A stretch of 64,000 bases of DNA. Origin: Janthinobacterium lividum PAMC 25724. Lineage in GTDB: Bacteria > Pseudomonadota > Gammaproteobacteria > Burkholderiales > Burkholderiaceae_D. The notes beneath the pieces were generated by a model that was not told the DNA's origin, searched no databases, and worked only from the letters and a program-made list of their open reading frames with translations. This document shows, piece by piece, positions 16,124-23,717 of this stretch. The stretch lies in the NCBI GenBank assembly GCA_000242815.2, contig AHHB01000028.1, positions 1 to 64,000 on the forward strand, written 5' to 3'. Numbering within the stretch: the stretch's first letter is position 1; every line of letters starts with the position of its first letter. The position numbers and the translations under genes were made by a program.

Positions 16124-17788
16124 TCAGCGGAAGCTCAGCGCGCCAGTCAAGTCACCTGGCGGCAGGGCGCCGCGCGCCGCAAAGGCATCATTGCGTACTT
16201 TCAGGCCTTCGAGCAGCGGCAGATCGTGCAGGCGCGTGATCAGGCGCAGGATCGAGGTCGTGTCGTAGAAGCTGTGGTCGACGGCACCTTTTTTTGCGTA
16301 GGGCGAGACGACGATCGCGGGAATGCGCGTGCCAGGCCCCCAGCGGTCGCCTTTGGGCGGCGCCACGTGATCCCACCAGCCGCCGTTTTCGTCAAACGTG
16401 ATCACCACGATCATGTCTTTCCACTGCGGCGATTGCTTCAGATGCTCGATGACGTTGGCCACGTGCTGGTCGCCCGACTCGATATCCGAGTAGCCGGCAT
16501 GCAGGTTCAGGTTGCCTTGCGGCTTGTAGAAGGTCACGGCCGGCAGCTTGCCCGCCACGGCGGCGGCCAGAAATTTGTTCGAGATCGGGCTGTCGCCGGT
16601 GCCGCCGTCGCGCAGATGCTCGGCGCGCGCAGCGGTGCCAGGCGCGAACTGTTTGAAATAGTTCAGCGGTTGGTGGTGGAACTGGAAGTTCGGTTTGCTG
16701 CCGCCGCCCTTGCGCTCGAGCGCCGCTTGCCAGCCGCCGCCATACCACGCCCAGCTGACGCCCTTGCGCGACAGCAGGTCGCCGATGGTGTCATAGGTTT
16801 GTGGTGGCAGCGTGTTCGCGTCAGCCGGATCGGCATGCAGCGGGTCGCCGTCAAAGGCGGGGCGGATATAGCTGGGCTGGTACGGCGGCGCCATGGTATT
16901 GACGGCGTAGCCGTCCGGCGTGAGCGCGCCGTCGTTCACGTACTTTGGCTTGCCATCGAGCGCAGAGGCGGGGCAATCGGGCGAGATCGCCAGGCGCACG
17001 CCTTGCGGGCCATCGGACAGCACGGCGATCTTTTTCTTCGCCGCTGTCCTTGCCGCATTGAAATATTCGTTGGCGCGGCCCGTCACCAGGAACTGGTGGT
17101 TCATATAGGAGCCGCCGAAGGCCGCCATGAAGAAGTTGTCGCACAGCGTGTACTGCTCGGCGATCTGCCACAGGTTCAGGTTTTTCGACGTTTCGCCGTA
17201 GTGACCCATCACCAGGCCGCCGCTGTCTGCCCACGCGGCAAAGCCGTCGTTTTTGCCGCCATTGATCTGCATCTGGTTGTTATAGAAGCGGTGCACCAGG
17301 TCGCGCGTGATGATGCTTTCGGGCAGGGGCTTGCCGGCAGCGTCGTTCAATTTGTAGGGCGCGTTGGGCAGGCCGGAAATCTGCTCTTCCTTGATCAGAT
17401 AATCGATGCCACCAATATTTTGCTGGTTCGGCACCAGGCCGCCCCAGATCTTTGGCAAGGTGGCCAGCGGCTTGCCGTCGCGGTCCAGCTGCTGCGCCTG
17501 TTCGGCCGTGACGGCGGACAGGGGCGCGCTGGTGCCGGGGAAGTTGGCAAACAGATTGTTGAAGCTGCGGTTTTCCAGGTAGATCACCACCACGTTCTTG
17601 ACGTGCGCCTTGAGTTTCGCATCGAGCGAGCCCTTGACGATAGACTTTTGGGCTGGCGCTGCGTCGGCCAGCACTGGCAGGCTGGCGGCCAGGCCGACTG
17701 CGGAAGCGGCCTGGAAAATGCGCCGGCGCGAGGGGTTGGCAGGTTGGTCGGCCGGATCGGCTGGCATGGCGGGGGCGAGGTCCTTCAC
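16124..17788 (-). CDS. Tat-exported phosphoesterase (AcpA / phospholipase C-like acid phosphatase)
   Basis: A 554-residue member of the bacterial phosphoesterase family that includes Francisella AcpA and non-haemolytic phospholipases C. The N-terminus has a twin-arginine motif, SRRRIFQAASAVGLAAS, ending in ADA-A, so export by Tat is expected. Metal and nucleophile motifs are visible: VVVIYLENRSFNNLF, MNHQFLVTG, HAGYSDIESGDQHVANVIE and ITFDENGGWWDHVAPP. The start is uncertain. I take the GTG at 17788, with AAGGAG just upstream, though the spacing is only about 3 nt; the ATG at 17767 is an alternative. The likely role is scavenging phosphate from periplasmic esters. Confidence 0.85.
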   Translation of the reverse strand: MKDLAPAMPADPADQPANPSRRRIFQAASAVGLAASLPVLADAAPAQKSIVKGSLDAKLKAHVKNVVVIYLENRSFNNLFANFPGTSAPLSAVTAEQAQQLDRDGKPLATLPKIWGGLVPNQQNIGGIDYLIKEEQISGLPNAPYKLNDAAGKPLPESIITRDLVHRFYNNQMQINGGKNDGFAAWADSGGLVMGHYGETSKNLNLWQIAEQYTLCDNFFMAAFGGSYMNHQFLVTGRANEYFNAARTAAKKKIAVLSDGPQGVRLAISPDCPASALDGKPKYVNDGALTPDGYAVNTMAPPYQPSYIRPAFDGDPLHADPADANTLPPQTYDTIGDLLSRKGVSWAWYGGGWQAALERKGGGSKPNFQFHHQPLNYFKQFAPGTAARAEHLRDGGTGDSPISNKFLAAAVAGKLPAVTFYKPQGNLNLHAGYSDIESGDQHVANVIEHLKQSPQWKDMIVVITFDENGGWWDHVAPPKGDRWGPGTRIPAIVVSPYAKKGAVDHSFYDTTSILRLITRLHDLPLLEGLKVRNDAFAARGALPPGDLTGALSFR

Positions 17789-17903
17789 ACATTCTCCTTG
17801 GGTGTTTCTATGGGCGCAGGCATTGGCGGTTAGAGCTGCCGATGTCCGTGAAGCGGAAAATTGTATCACTGGCCCTGTGCCGGTGTGAACTATTGAGCCA
17901 GTC

Positions 17904-18100
17904 CTAGAACGGATACCGCACCCTCAGTGCCGCCTTGCGCTCGCGCTCATGCATGCCTGAGTAGCACCAGTCCAACACCTAAGCCGTGTACTGCTGGTCA
18001 AACAGCTTGGCCAGATGCATGTTGACCGATTGCGGCGTTTCCTGCACGGACAGGCCCAACTCAATGCTGGACGCTGCCGCGTGGCAGATGTAAAAGTTTC
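17904..18100 (-). pseudogene. TonB-dependent receptor relic (both ends, middle deleted)
   Basis: Reading leftwards, one frame gives SIELGLSVQETPQSVN, matching the start of a TonB-receptor plug domain. It passes straight into NMHLAKLFDQQYTA, a stop, then GMHERERKAALRVRYPF and the final stop. The last part resembles the C-terminal strand of TonB-dependent siderophore receptors, which ends in an aromatic residue. The plug start and barrel end are thus fused, with roughly 600 residues missing and an in-frame stop. Confidence 0.65.
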
Positions 18101-18158
18101 CTTGATGCAAGCTTCCATATGAGAAAATGCGGGCTGTCGATGTGCTGCGGAGCGAAAA

Positions 18159-18827
18159 ATGATGTGGATAGTTGGCGCAGTCCTGCTTGTCTTGGTCGCC
18201 AGATTTTTATGGTTGGCTTTTTTTCATCGGGTCAAGGCGATGTCGCGCCAGGCCGAACTGATGAACTGGCGCGATATCGGCCGGGTGTCGAATCCTCAAG
18301 GCGGCAAGGATATATTGTTGGCGAGAAATGAGCGCGGTGCCCGCATCGACTGGCGCACGGGCGAGGTCTGGTTGATGAATCCCAAGGTAGCCGAGCCGTT
18401 TGCCGATTTTCTTGCCATCGAACGCTGGCTGACTTTGCGCGACATGCCGGTGGCGGACAAGCCGGTGCATGCCGCTCCTGCTCCTGCTCCTGCGGAGCCG
18501 GAACCGGCGCCTGAGCCCGGGCCCGTGCGCGACACCTTGCCGGCCTTCCAGCAAAAGGTCGACGCTTGCCTGGCCAAGGCCGAGGGTGGCCAGGAATTGC
18601 TGGAAACCAAGCAGGCTTTCGAGGCGGGCAGCGCTTCTTACCTCGAGGCGTCGACGGAATTGAGCAAGGCCGCGCTGGAGCTCGAAGTGTCGCCGGCGAT
18701 GGTGGCCACGTTGCATATCAGCGCCTTTGCCGCCCTGGCTGAAACGGCGGGCGCCGACAAGCTCGAACGCGTAGCGGCCAGCCTGCATGCGGCGGCCAGG
18801 CAGATCCGGGCCAGCGTCGCCGCATAG
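18159..18827 (+). CDS. Membrane-anchored hypothetical protein
   Basis: A 222-residue protein with one N-terminal transmembrane helix (IVGAVLLVLVARFLWLAFF), a basic juxtamembrane stretch, and a small domain with DILLARNERGARIDWRTGE. A proline/alanine/glutamate linker follows (APAPAPAEPEPAPEPGPV), then an alpha-helical C-terminal region of about 90 residues. The layout suggests an inner-membrane anchor with a cytosolic helical domain. I do not recognise the family. Two ATG codons start the frame at 18159 and 18162. It lies next to the tRNA-fMet locus. Confidence 0.7.
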   Translation: MMWIVGAVLLVLVARFLWLAFFHRVKAMSRQAELMNWRDIGRVSNPQGGKDILLARNERGARIDWRTGEVWLMNPKVAEPFADFLAIERWLTLRDMPVADKPVHAAPAPAPAEPEPAPEPGPVRDTLPAFQQKVDACLAKAEGGQELLETKQAFEAGSASYLEASTELSKAALELEVSPAMVATLHISAFAALAETAGADKLERVAASLHAAARQIRASVAA

Positions 18828-18848
18828 CTGCGGGCAAGGCCAGACATG

Positions 18849-18885
18849 AAAAAACCGCTGAGTCCCTTGCAGAAGTCAGCGGTTT
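18849..18885 (-). terminator. Terminator of tRNA-fMet copy 1
   Basis: In the leftward direction AAACCGCTGA, a loop and TCAGCGGTTT are followed by a T-run. A near-identical unit occurs at 19069-19107, which indicates an ancestral tandem duplication of tRNA-fMet plus terminator. Confidence 0.75.
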
Positions 18886-18893
18886 CTATGTAT

Positions 18894-18970
18894 TGGTTGC
18901 GGGGACAGGATTTGAACCTGTGACCTTCGGGTTATGAGCCCGACGAGCTGCCAGACTGCTCCACCCCGCA
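18894..18970 (-). tRNA. Initiator tRNA-fMet (CAT), copy 1
   Basis: A 77-nt tRNA with encoded CCA, anticodon CAT in GTCGGGCTCATAACCCGA, and the three consecutive G-C pairs of initiator tRNAs below the anticodon loop. Position 1 is T opposite A72, a weak pair where E. coli has a C-A mismatch. Confidence 0.95.
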
Positions 18971-19068
18971 GGCGAATTATAACCGACTTTGTTGCATTGC
19001 GAAAGGGCGCATGAAAAGCGAGGGTCTTGGGCTTGCATGAAGGCGCTGAGCATGCTGTGCCGAAAATG

Positions 19069-19107
19069 AAAAAACCGCTGAGTTCCTTGCGGGAATCAGC
19101 GGTTTTT
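19069..19107 (-). terminator. Terminator of the displaced tRNA-fMet unit
   Basis: The same stem as at 18849-18885 (AAACCGCTGA / TCAGCGGTTT). It originally terminated the second tRNA-fMet, whose 5' half now lies 5.7 kb away at 24884-24912. Confidence 0.7.
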
Positions 19108-19113
19108 ATGTAT

Positions 19114-19161
19114 TGGTTGCGGGGACAGGATTTGAACCTGTGACCTTCGGGTTATGAGCCC
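19114..19161 (-). repeat. attL: 48-bp 3' part of tRNA-fMet
   Basis: Exactly the 3' 48 nt of the initiator tRNA, from the CCA end through the anticodon region. Similarity then stops abruptly at GAGCCC|AAATCA. The same 48 bp form the 3' part of the intact tRNA at 24836-24883. This is the left attachment site of the integrative element. Confidence 0.9.
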
Positions 19162-19214
19162 AAATCATCACAGCCTGTTTCCGACGATTTTCCAATAAAA
19201 TCAATGCATTGGGC

Positions 19215-19249
19215 TACCGTTGCTTACCGCATTTTACCGGTATTTACCG
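19215..19249. repeat. Four TACCG iterons with exact 10-bp period
   Basis: TACCG begins at 19215, 19225, 19235 and 19245, close to attL. One-helical-turn spacing on one face suggests binding by a single protein, for example integrase arm sites, AlpA/excisionase sites or replication iterons. Confidence 0.6.
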
Positions 19250-19333
19250 CAAATGGTGCAGCAAATTCGTGGCAGCACCCTACGCCACAGTAGGTATTGG
19301 TAGCACACTCAGAGTCCACAATGGCGCAGGCAT

Positions 19334-19948
19334 TCAACGCGCATTTTCAACCGTAACTTTAGAAAAATGAATGAGCGCCGTGGAGCAAAATAGACTCAGG
19401 CGTGCGGGTTCAAATGCGCCAACAGCCATTTTTGCAGATTGACCGGCAACCGATACCTCTAAATCACCCGCTTGGCCAAGGCTTACCTCAAAAGGAATCA
19501 GTGCATCGGTTACCTTGGTGGTTGCAAAGACGTTGCGCTCTTGCGCGTCACCCTGACCGGTGATCGCGAATTGAATGGTATTTGGCTCGTCTGGCATGAT
19601 GAGCGCCTGCAGTCCCAAAAATGGCCGTTGTCGTGTTGGACCGGCAAAGGTCACGGTCGCCGATGCAGCCCATCCTGGGTGCGAGCGCAGCTCTAAGAAT
19701 CGTAGTGTCCCCGAGGCGCGCAGCTTGTCCCCAGAAGCTGGAACATTGGATTCATCGAAGCGTCCCGGTGGTGCGTCGCATTCAAAGCTATACGGACCAG
19801 GACCACCTTGGTAGTTTAGTTTGTTTACATCCTCTTTGACCACAGAAGGCGGGCTCGTTGCCGCACAGCCCGTTATCAGTAAAATCGCGACCGCGAGGAG
19901 CCCCGTTGACAAGGACCAGCTTGTTAAAATGCCGCAGCCATTACGCAT
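19334..19948 (-). CDS. Lipoprotein of unknown function (element cargo)
   Basis: A 204-residue protein with a signal peptide ending in a lipobox, LLITGC, so it should be lipidated at about C28. The mature part is mostly beta-type sequence with no motif I recognise, for example YSFECDAPPGRFDE and TLRFLELRSHPGWAAS. It is the leftmost gene of the integrative element and lies alone, more than 200 bp from its neighbour. Surface lipoproteins on mobile elements sometimes act in exclusion or defence; nothing in the sequence shows that here. Confidence 0.65.
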   Translation of the reverse strand: MRNGCGILTSWSLSTGLLAVAILLITGCAATSPPSVVKEDVNKLNYQGGPGPYSFECDAPPGRFDESNVPASGDKLRASGTLRFLELRSHPGWAASATVTFAGPTRQRPFLGLQALIMPDEPNTIQFAITGQGDAQERNVFATTKVTDALIPFEVSLGQAGDLEVSVAGQSAKMAVGAFEPARLSLFCSTALIHFSKVTVENAR

Positions 19949-20198
19949 TCAATCTCCACAATTCAAAATTCATACATACCTACTGTTTTCCTGAGCCGTC
20001 ATCTGGTCAATCCAGTCCATGTTGCCAAGGATAGCATCTTGCTCAGGTGGAAAGTACACGGATTCTCACATCTGCAAATCGGAAGGATTGGTCGTTTTAC
20101 AGCTTTGCTGATAAAAAAGGGGTTACGGCAGATTAGACGATGGGGACTCTTCCTATACTTGAAGCAGTCATGTGGCTGCTTTCAAGGAACATGACGTC

Positions 20199-20474
20199 AT
20201 GGAGAAAAAGCTCCTTACCCCAAAAGCCCTGGCCGAACTGCTTGGCCTGGCCGAACAGACCATCTACAACCGTCATTCCACTGGTGGCGATCTGCCTCAC
20301 GCAATTAAGCTGGGTCGGTTGCTCCGCTTTCACACTGCCGATGTTGATTCTTGGCTTGAACACCAGCGGCAGCCTGCCGTTCCTCCGGCTACGCCGCCCC
20401 GCCCGGTGCCATCTGCCCGGAGGCCTGGTCGCCCAACCAAAGCGGAGCAAGTCGCTGCTCGCGGTTCGCTGTGA
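20199..20474 (+). CDS. AlpA-like helix-turn-helix / excisionase-type protein
   Basis: A 91-residue protein with a MerR/AlpA-type winged helix: LLTPKALAELLGLAEQTIYN, then LPHAIKLGRLLRFHTADVDSWLE. A proline-rich tail ends in RRPGRPTKAEQ, an AT-hook-like stretch. Such proteins regulate integrases or act as recombination directionality factors. The ATG at 20199 follows AAGGA. It is convergent with the rep gene, and the two stops are 1-2 bp apart. It is the only element gene transcribed rightwards apart from the non-coding RNA. Confidence 0.75.
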   Translation: MEKKLLTPKALAELLGLAEQTIYNRHSTGGDLPHAIKLGRLLRFHTADVDSWLEHQRQPAVPPATPPRPVPSARRPGRPTKAEQVAARGSL

Positions 20475-20475
20475 C

Positions 20476-21657
20476 TTAACACACCGCCAAGGCCTCAAGG
20501 GGGAGGCCTTGGCTTGACCTTATTACGGTTTTCGTTTTGGCCGTGAACGCCAATCGCATCCACCCTAAGGGAATACGTCCATGCCCTGCGCCGAGTGCTG
20601 CGCGGAGCATGATCGCTACCACCTCCCGGCGCGACTTCACCACAGTCAAGGCTTCCCGCAAACCAGCCTTGACGATTGCGCGCCAGGCTGCTGGGGAGAC
20701 AGTGCCCAGGACCTCCTCCACGACCTCAACGCAGGCAGCGGCCACTGCCTTAACAGCGTTATTCCTGGAGGCTTTGGCCGATCCGATGAAAGTCAAGGTG
20801 TGCTTGCCTTTGATGGCGGTGGCGTATTCCGCGAACAGGCGCTTGGCGGCATGTACGGTAGCGCCATCGGTTACTTGTGCGACGATGCGCAGCAAGTCAG
20901 TCGGCGTCAAGCTGTTGGGCTTCTTGCAGTAGCCCATATTCTTCGTGTTGTAGCTGATCGCTTTTTGGGCATCTACATGGCCGATGATGGCGACGGCTGC
21001 CTGAGCTTCTTCACTGATGGCGAGACCTGTCTTCTTCCCGGCCTGCTGCCAATGGGTAGATACGATGCTGAATGCATCGTCCAGCGCTGTGCGCCATGAG
21101 CGCCCTTTGATTTCCTGCGCGAGGTCCAGCTTGCAGAGGAAGCTAACGTGTAGGTGCGGGTGCCAGCCATGGTGTCCCAATGTCACCTCCAGGCGGCGTA
21201 CACATCCAACAATGCCTAGCTCCCTGGTGATCCCCTTCCAGATCGGCGAACTGCGAAGGCCCTTCCAGGTTGAGTCCAGTCGATCCAGAACGGTCGCTAG
21301 AGGCTCGTTAAGCCGGTGAGGGACCGTCAATACCGCATCGACAAGAACCCCGGCGGCTTGGTAATGTTCATGCACAAGGTGGGAAACGATGTGCTGCTCC
21401 CTGGCCATCTTGCGGGCATGGCAAACGGGGCAGATATGTCCGGCATCGCAAATCATCAGACCACCAAGCCGTGCGGTGCCTCGATTGGTGGTGCTGACCA
21501 TGACTGATGAGTCGCCCAGTCGATGCCGGAAACAGGCACCAACCCGGCTCTCAGGGAGGATTTCTCGAACGATGTTCTGGAGCTCTCCGCTCTCGTACTT
21601 GCCACCATCGCGGTGCAAGAACGGGAGCGTAGCTAAGACTTGCTTGATGTGTGACAT
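20476..21657 (-). CDS. Rolling-circle replication initiator (Rep_1-type HUH endonuclease)
   Basis: A 393-residue protein with the arrangement of plasmid Rep proteins of the pUB110/pC194 superfamily. It has a zinc-like CPVCHARKM motif (about 76-83), VLTVPHRLNEPL, the HUH metal-binding motif WHPHLHV (H168-L-H170) and the nicking motif SYNTKNMGY (Y236, K239). It should nick a double-strand origin and become covalently linked to DNA. Its presence in an integrated element implies that the excised circle can replicate. The double-strand origin is not identifiable by eye; 21658-21835 is non-coding and is one candidate. Confidence 0.8.
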   Translation of the reverse strand: MSHIKQVLATLPFLHRDGGKYESGELQNIVREILPESRVGACFRHRLGDSSVMVSTTNRGTARLGGLMICDAGHICPVCHARKMAREQHIVSHLVHEHYQAAGVLVDAVLTVPHRLNEPLATVLDRLDSTWKGLRSSPIWKGITRELGIVGCVRRLEVTLGHHGWHPHLHVSFLCKLDLAQEIKGRSWRTALDDAFSIVSTHWQQAGKKTGLAISEEAQAAVAIIGHVDAQKAISYNTKNMGYCKKPNSLTPTDLLRIVAQVTDGATVHAAKRLFAEYATAIKGKHTLTFIGSAKASRNNAVKAVAAACVEVVEEVLGTVSPAAWRAIVKAGLREALTVVKSRREVVAIMLRAALGAGHGRIPLGWMRLAFTAKTKTVIRSSQGLPLEALAVC

Positions 21658-21835
21658 AGACGCACTCGATGTGCGCCGCAGTCCAGCAGATTAGTTACGT
21701 GCCTCGCCTGCCTGATGGCAGCTAAAATATGCCCTCGCGCTGGGTAATGCGACGAGTTTAATGAAGGGGGAAGTGGCGCCGATTCCGGCGGAACTTGAAT
21801 CAATATAGGAAACAATCAGCGTGATTACCCGACCG

Positions 21836-22468
21836 TCATTTCCCCAAATGCAGACGTTCACCATGGCTGATTTTTTGAACGTAGAAGAGATGCGGCAGCT
21901 CGCCTTGGTAGCCGTGCTGGCGAGCATGCTGGCACAATGCCCATGACTGCTCGCGGACGCCGTGAAAGCCGGGCTGGTTTGCAATCCGCGAGAGGTGGAA
22001 CTCCACGGCATCATGGTGGCGCTTGGCCAACGACGCGTCTAGCAAGGCATAGTGATCGGCCATCTCGATTTTGGGCCGCCGCCAGGTCCAGCTTGCAGCG
22101 CCACGAATCGGATGGCGAACAAGTTCATAGCCCAACCATCCAAGGCGGTGCTTCTCGGTCGCATCGCACAGATGCTCTTGCGAATCAAGCTGGCCGATAG
22201 TGAACAGCATCAGCCATTCCACCTGTGCCGCGCCCAGCGGCCAATACATGACCAGCAGGGCGTTGGCCTTGCCGCGCTTCTTGCGCATAAGGCGTTGAGC
22301 TGGCGTCGCACCGATGGCATGACGCCCATGCAGCTTGCGGGCAAGGTGCTCGGCTTTATCGGCGGACACGGTGCCGCAGCAGTAAAGGCGGTAGCCCTTG
22401 CAGATCGAGTCGATGATGCGGCTCATGGCGGCGGTTTTGCTACGGCTGATAGGGGTGGTTGCAGTCAT
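21836..22468 (-). CDS. Genomic-island protein of unknown function
   Basis: A 210-residue basic protein of a type I associate with integrative elements and prophages. Typical stretches are SICKGYRLYCCGTVSADKAE, ARKLHGRHAIGATPAQRLMR, ANALLVMYWP and LGWLGYELVRHP. No catalytic motif is evident. I chose the ATG at 22468, with GGAAAG upstream, instead of the earlier in-frame ATG at 22582, because the extra residues are non-conserved in style. It shares direction with rep and the gap is 178 bp. A -10-like ACGCTATAC lies upstream and is mirrored in front of the non-coding RNA. Confidence 0.65.
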   Translation of the reverse strand: MTATTPISRSKTAAMSRIIDSICKGYRLYCCGTVSADKAEHLARKLHGRHAIGATPAQRLMRKKRGKANALLVMYWPLGAAQVEWLMLFTIGQLDSQEHLCDATEKHRLGWLGYELVRHPIRGAASWTWRRPKIEMADHYALLDASLAKRHHDAVEFHLSRIANQPGFHGVREQSWALCQHARQHGYQGELPHLFYVQKISHGERLHLGK

Positions 22469-22618
22469 GGTGCTTTCCGTTGATGGTGACACTCGGTATA
22501 GCGTCAAACTGCCAATGAAGTGTGATTGTGTTGGCGGTGATGAGACGTAATGATGTTCCGTGCGCAGCGCGGTAAACGACATCTTGCAAAACCTGTGTTC
22601 ATGAAGCTCTCGTTACGC

Positions 22619-22624
22619 TATACA
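22619..22624 (+). promoter_or_regulatory. Predicted -10 of the large structured RNA
   Basis: TATACA within GTTACGCTATACATTGG. The divergent gene at 22468 has the matching TTTGACGCTATACCGAG on the other strand, so ACGCTATAC is shared by both divergent units. No good -35 is visible, which suggests an activated promoter. Predicted RNA start is about 22631. Confidence 0.4.
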
Positions 22625-22630
22625 TTGGTA

Positions 22631-23690
22631 GGGCAGATGGAGTTGGAAGGCCAATACCTCAGCGAAGGCTGAGAAGCAATCGCAAGCATGGTGGTCCGCT
22701 CGGTGAGCCTTCAATGACATGGAGGGCTTAGCGAGCGGACCGCCAGACTGCAAACACATACGTCCGTAAGGACACGTCGGATCGCCAATCCGACAGGTTC
22801 CAGGTCGCCAACCTGGAACTAAGCAAACGCTTAGCCGCATGCCTCTAATAGGGCTGGTGCGGCTGCGAAGGGCGCTGGAGGGTGTAACTCCCTCCTTCGA
22901 CCCAATCGCGCCGGTCCCTCCGGCGGGATGTTGGGCGACACGGAAACGGCACCTGGCAGGCAATGGCCTGGTGACCTGTTATCGAGTGAAAGTCGGTGAA
23001 AGTCCGGCTCAGGGGGCGTACCGCAAGGGCGCAACCTGTACCGCACACGTAGGCTGATGAGCATGTGGCGACGCATGAGGGCCGCAAGGGGAAACCTGGC
23101 GCGGCTGGCACCTCGGGAAACCGTGGGCCTCTGGATAGCTTAAGCGTGTAACGGCACCCCTCGACGGGTGCTGTGCGGAGCAATGTAGAGCCATAAGCAT
23201 GAAGCTGTGGTTCGTAGTCGATGAAGCATGATCTGAGTATCTGAGCCGCTATGGAACATCGGGCTGGAGAAACCTACGGGGAGCCGGAAGGCTAGGTGAT
23301 TGTGGAGACAGTGGCGCTACATTGCGCAGTAGCTGGTAACTAACGTGGGAACCTCTCTCCGTACGTGTTGGCTGGCACCGAACGGGCTGATGGCAGAGAG
23401 GGGGAGACTGACTGAGTAGGGTTTGACCCATGGCGCGATACGACCGAAGCGCCTGGGGAGCCACGACAGTGGCGGCACGGCAGGCACCGTGTCCCGAAAG
23501 GTTGGAGCGTTTGCGAATGTGTGTGACTGGGCCAGGCGGCCCGTTGTAGTGATATGCCTTCTGGTTCGCCTGGCGGCGAGTCGGATGACCTCCGGCCTTG
23601 GTCGGTCGGAGCGCGAAAAAGGAAACATCACCGAGGCACTATCTCAGGCCGGGTGTCATGCTCGATACCCGGCCTTTCTCTTAAGCCACC
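22631..23690 (+). ncRNA. Large (about 1.06 kb) structured non-coding RNA, class unknown
   Basis: No open frame here looks like a protein gene, yet the sequence is dense with perfect hairpins. They include CTCAGC/GCTGAG (22658-22673), GGTCCGCTCG/CGAGCGGACC (22693-22741), GTCC-GUAA-GGAC with a GNRA loop (22762-22773), and GTCGGAT/ATCCGAC (22776-22794). GTTCCAGGT/ACCTGGAAC (22797-22819) has the same CGCCA loop as the one before it. Others are CTAAGC/GCTTAG (22819-22834), GCACCC/GGGTGC (23154-23171), CGG-GAAA-CCG near 23114, and GGGCC/GGCCC (23529-23542). It ends in a strong terminator and has a possible promoter. Size and mobile-element context recall GOLLD or ROOL RNAs; a decayed group II intron is the main alternative. 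Confidence 0.7.
23646..23682 (+). terminator. Terminator of the large structured RNA
   Basis: AGGCCGGGT, a 12-nt loop and ACCCGGCCT followed by TTCTCTT: a 9-bp perfect stem with a T-rich tail in the rightward direction. Confidence 0.8.
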
Positions 23691-23711
23691 CCGCAGGTTG
23701 CGGGGTGGCTT
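23683..23711. terminator. Bidirectional terminator between RNA and int
   Basis: AAGCCACCCCGC and GCGGGGTGGCTT form a perfect 12-bp stem with a 5-nt loop. It lies just before the convergent stop of the integrase gene and insulates the two transcription units. Confidence 0.75.
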
Positions 23712-23717
23712 ATCTGT

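Noticed and set aside
16058-17833. A 591-codon plus-strand frame opposite the phosphoesterase gene
   Set aside because: The opposite strand carries clear Tat-signal and phosphoesterase motifs; this frame has biased composition and no domain.
17924-18118. A 64-codon minus-strand frame as a small gene
   Set aside because: It overlaps the TonB-receptor relic in a different frame and has no ribosome site or recognisable sequence.
22600-23700. Group II intron as an explanation for the structured non-coding segment
   Set aside because: GGTGAAAGTCC-like stretches are suggestive, but I could find no domain V (AGC...GAAA hairpin), no intron-encoded protein and no interrupted gene. It is kept as the main alternative, not as the call.
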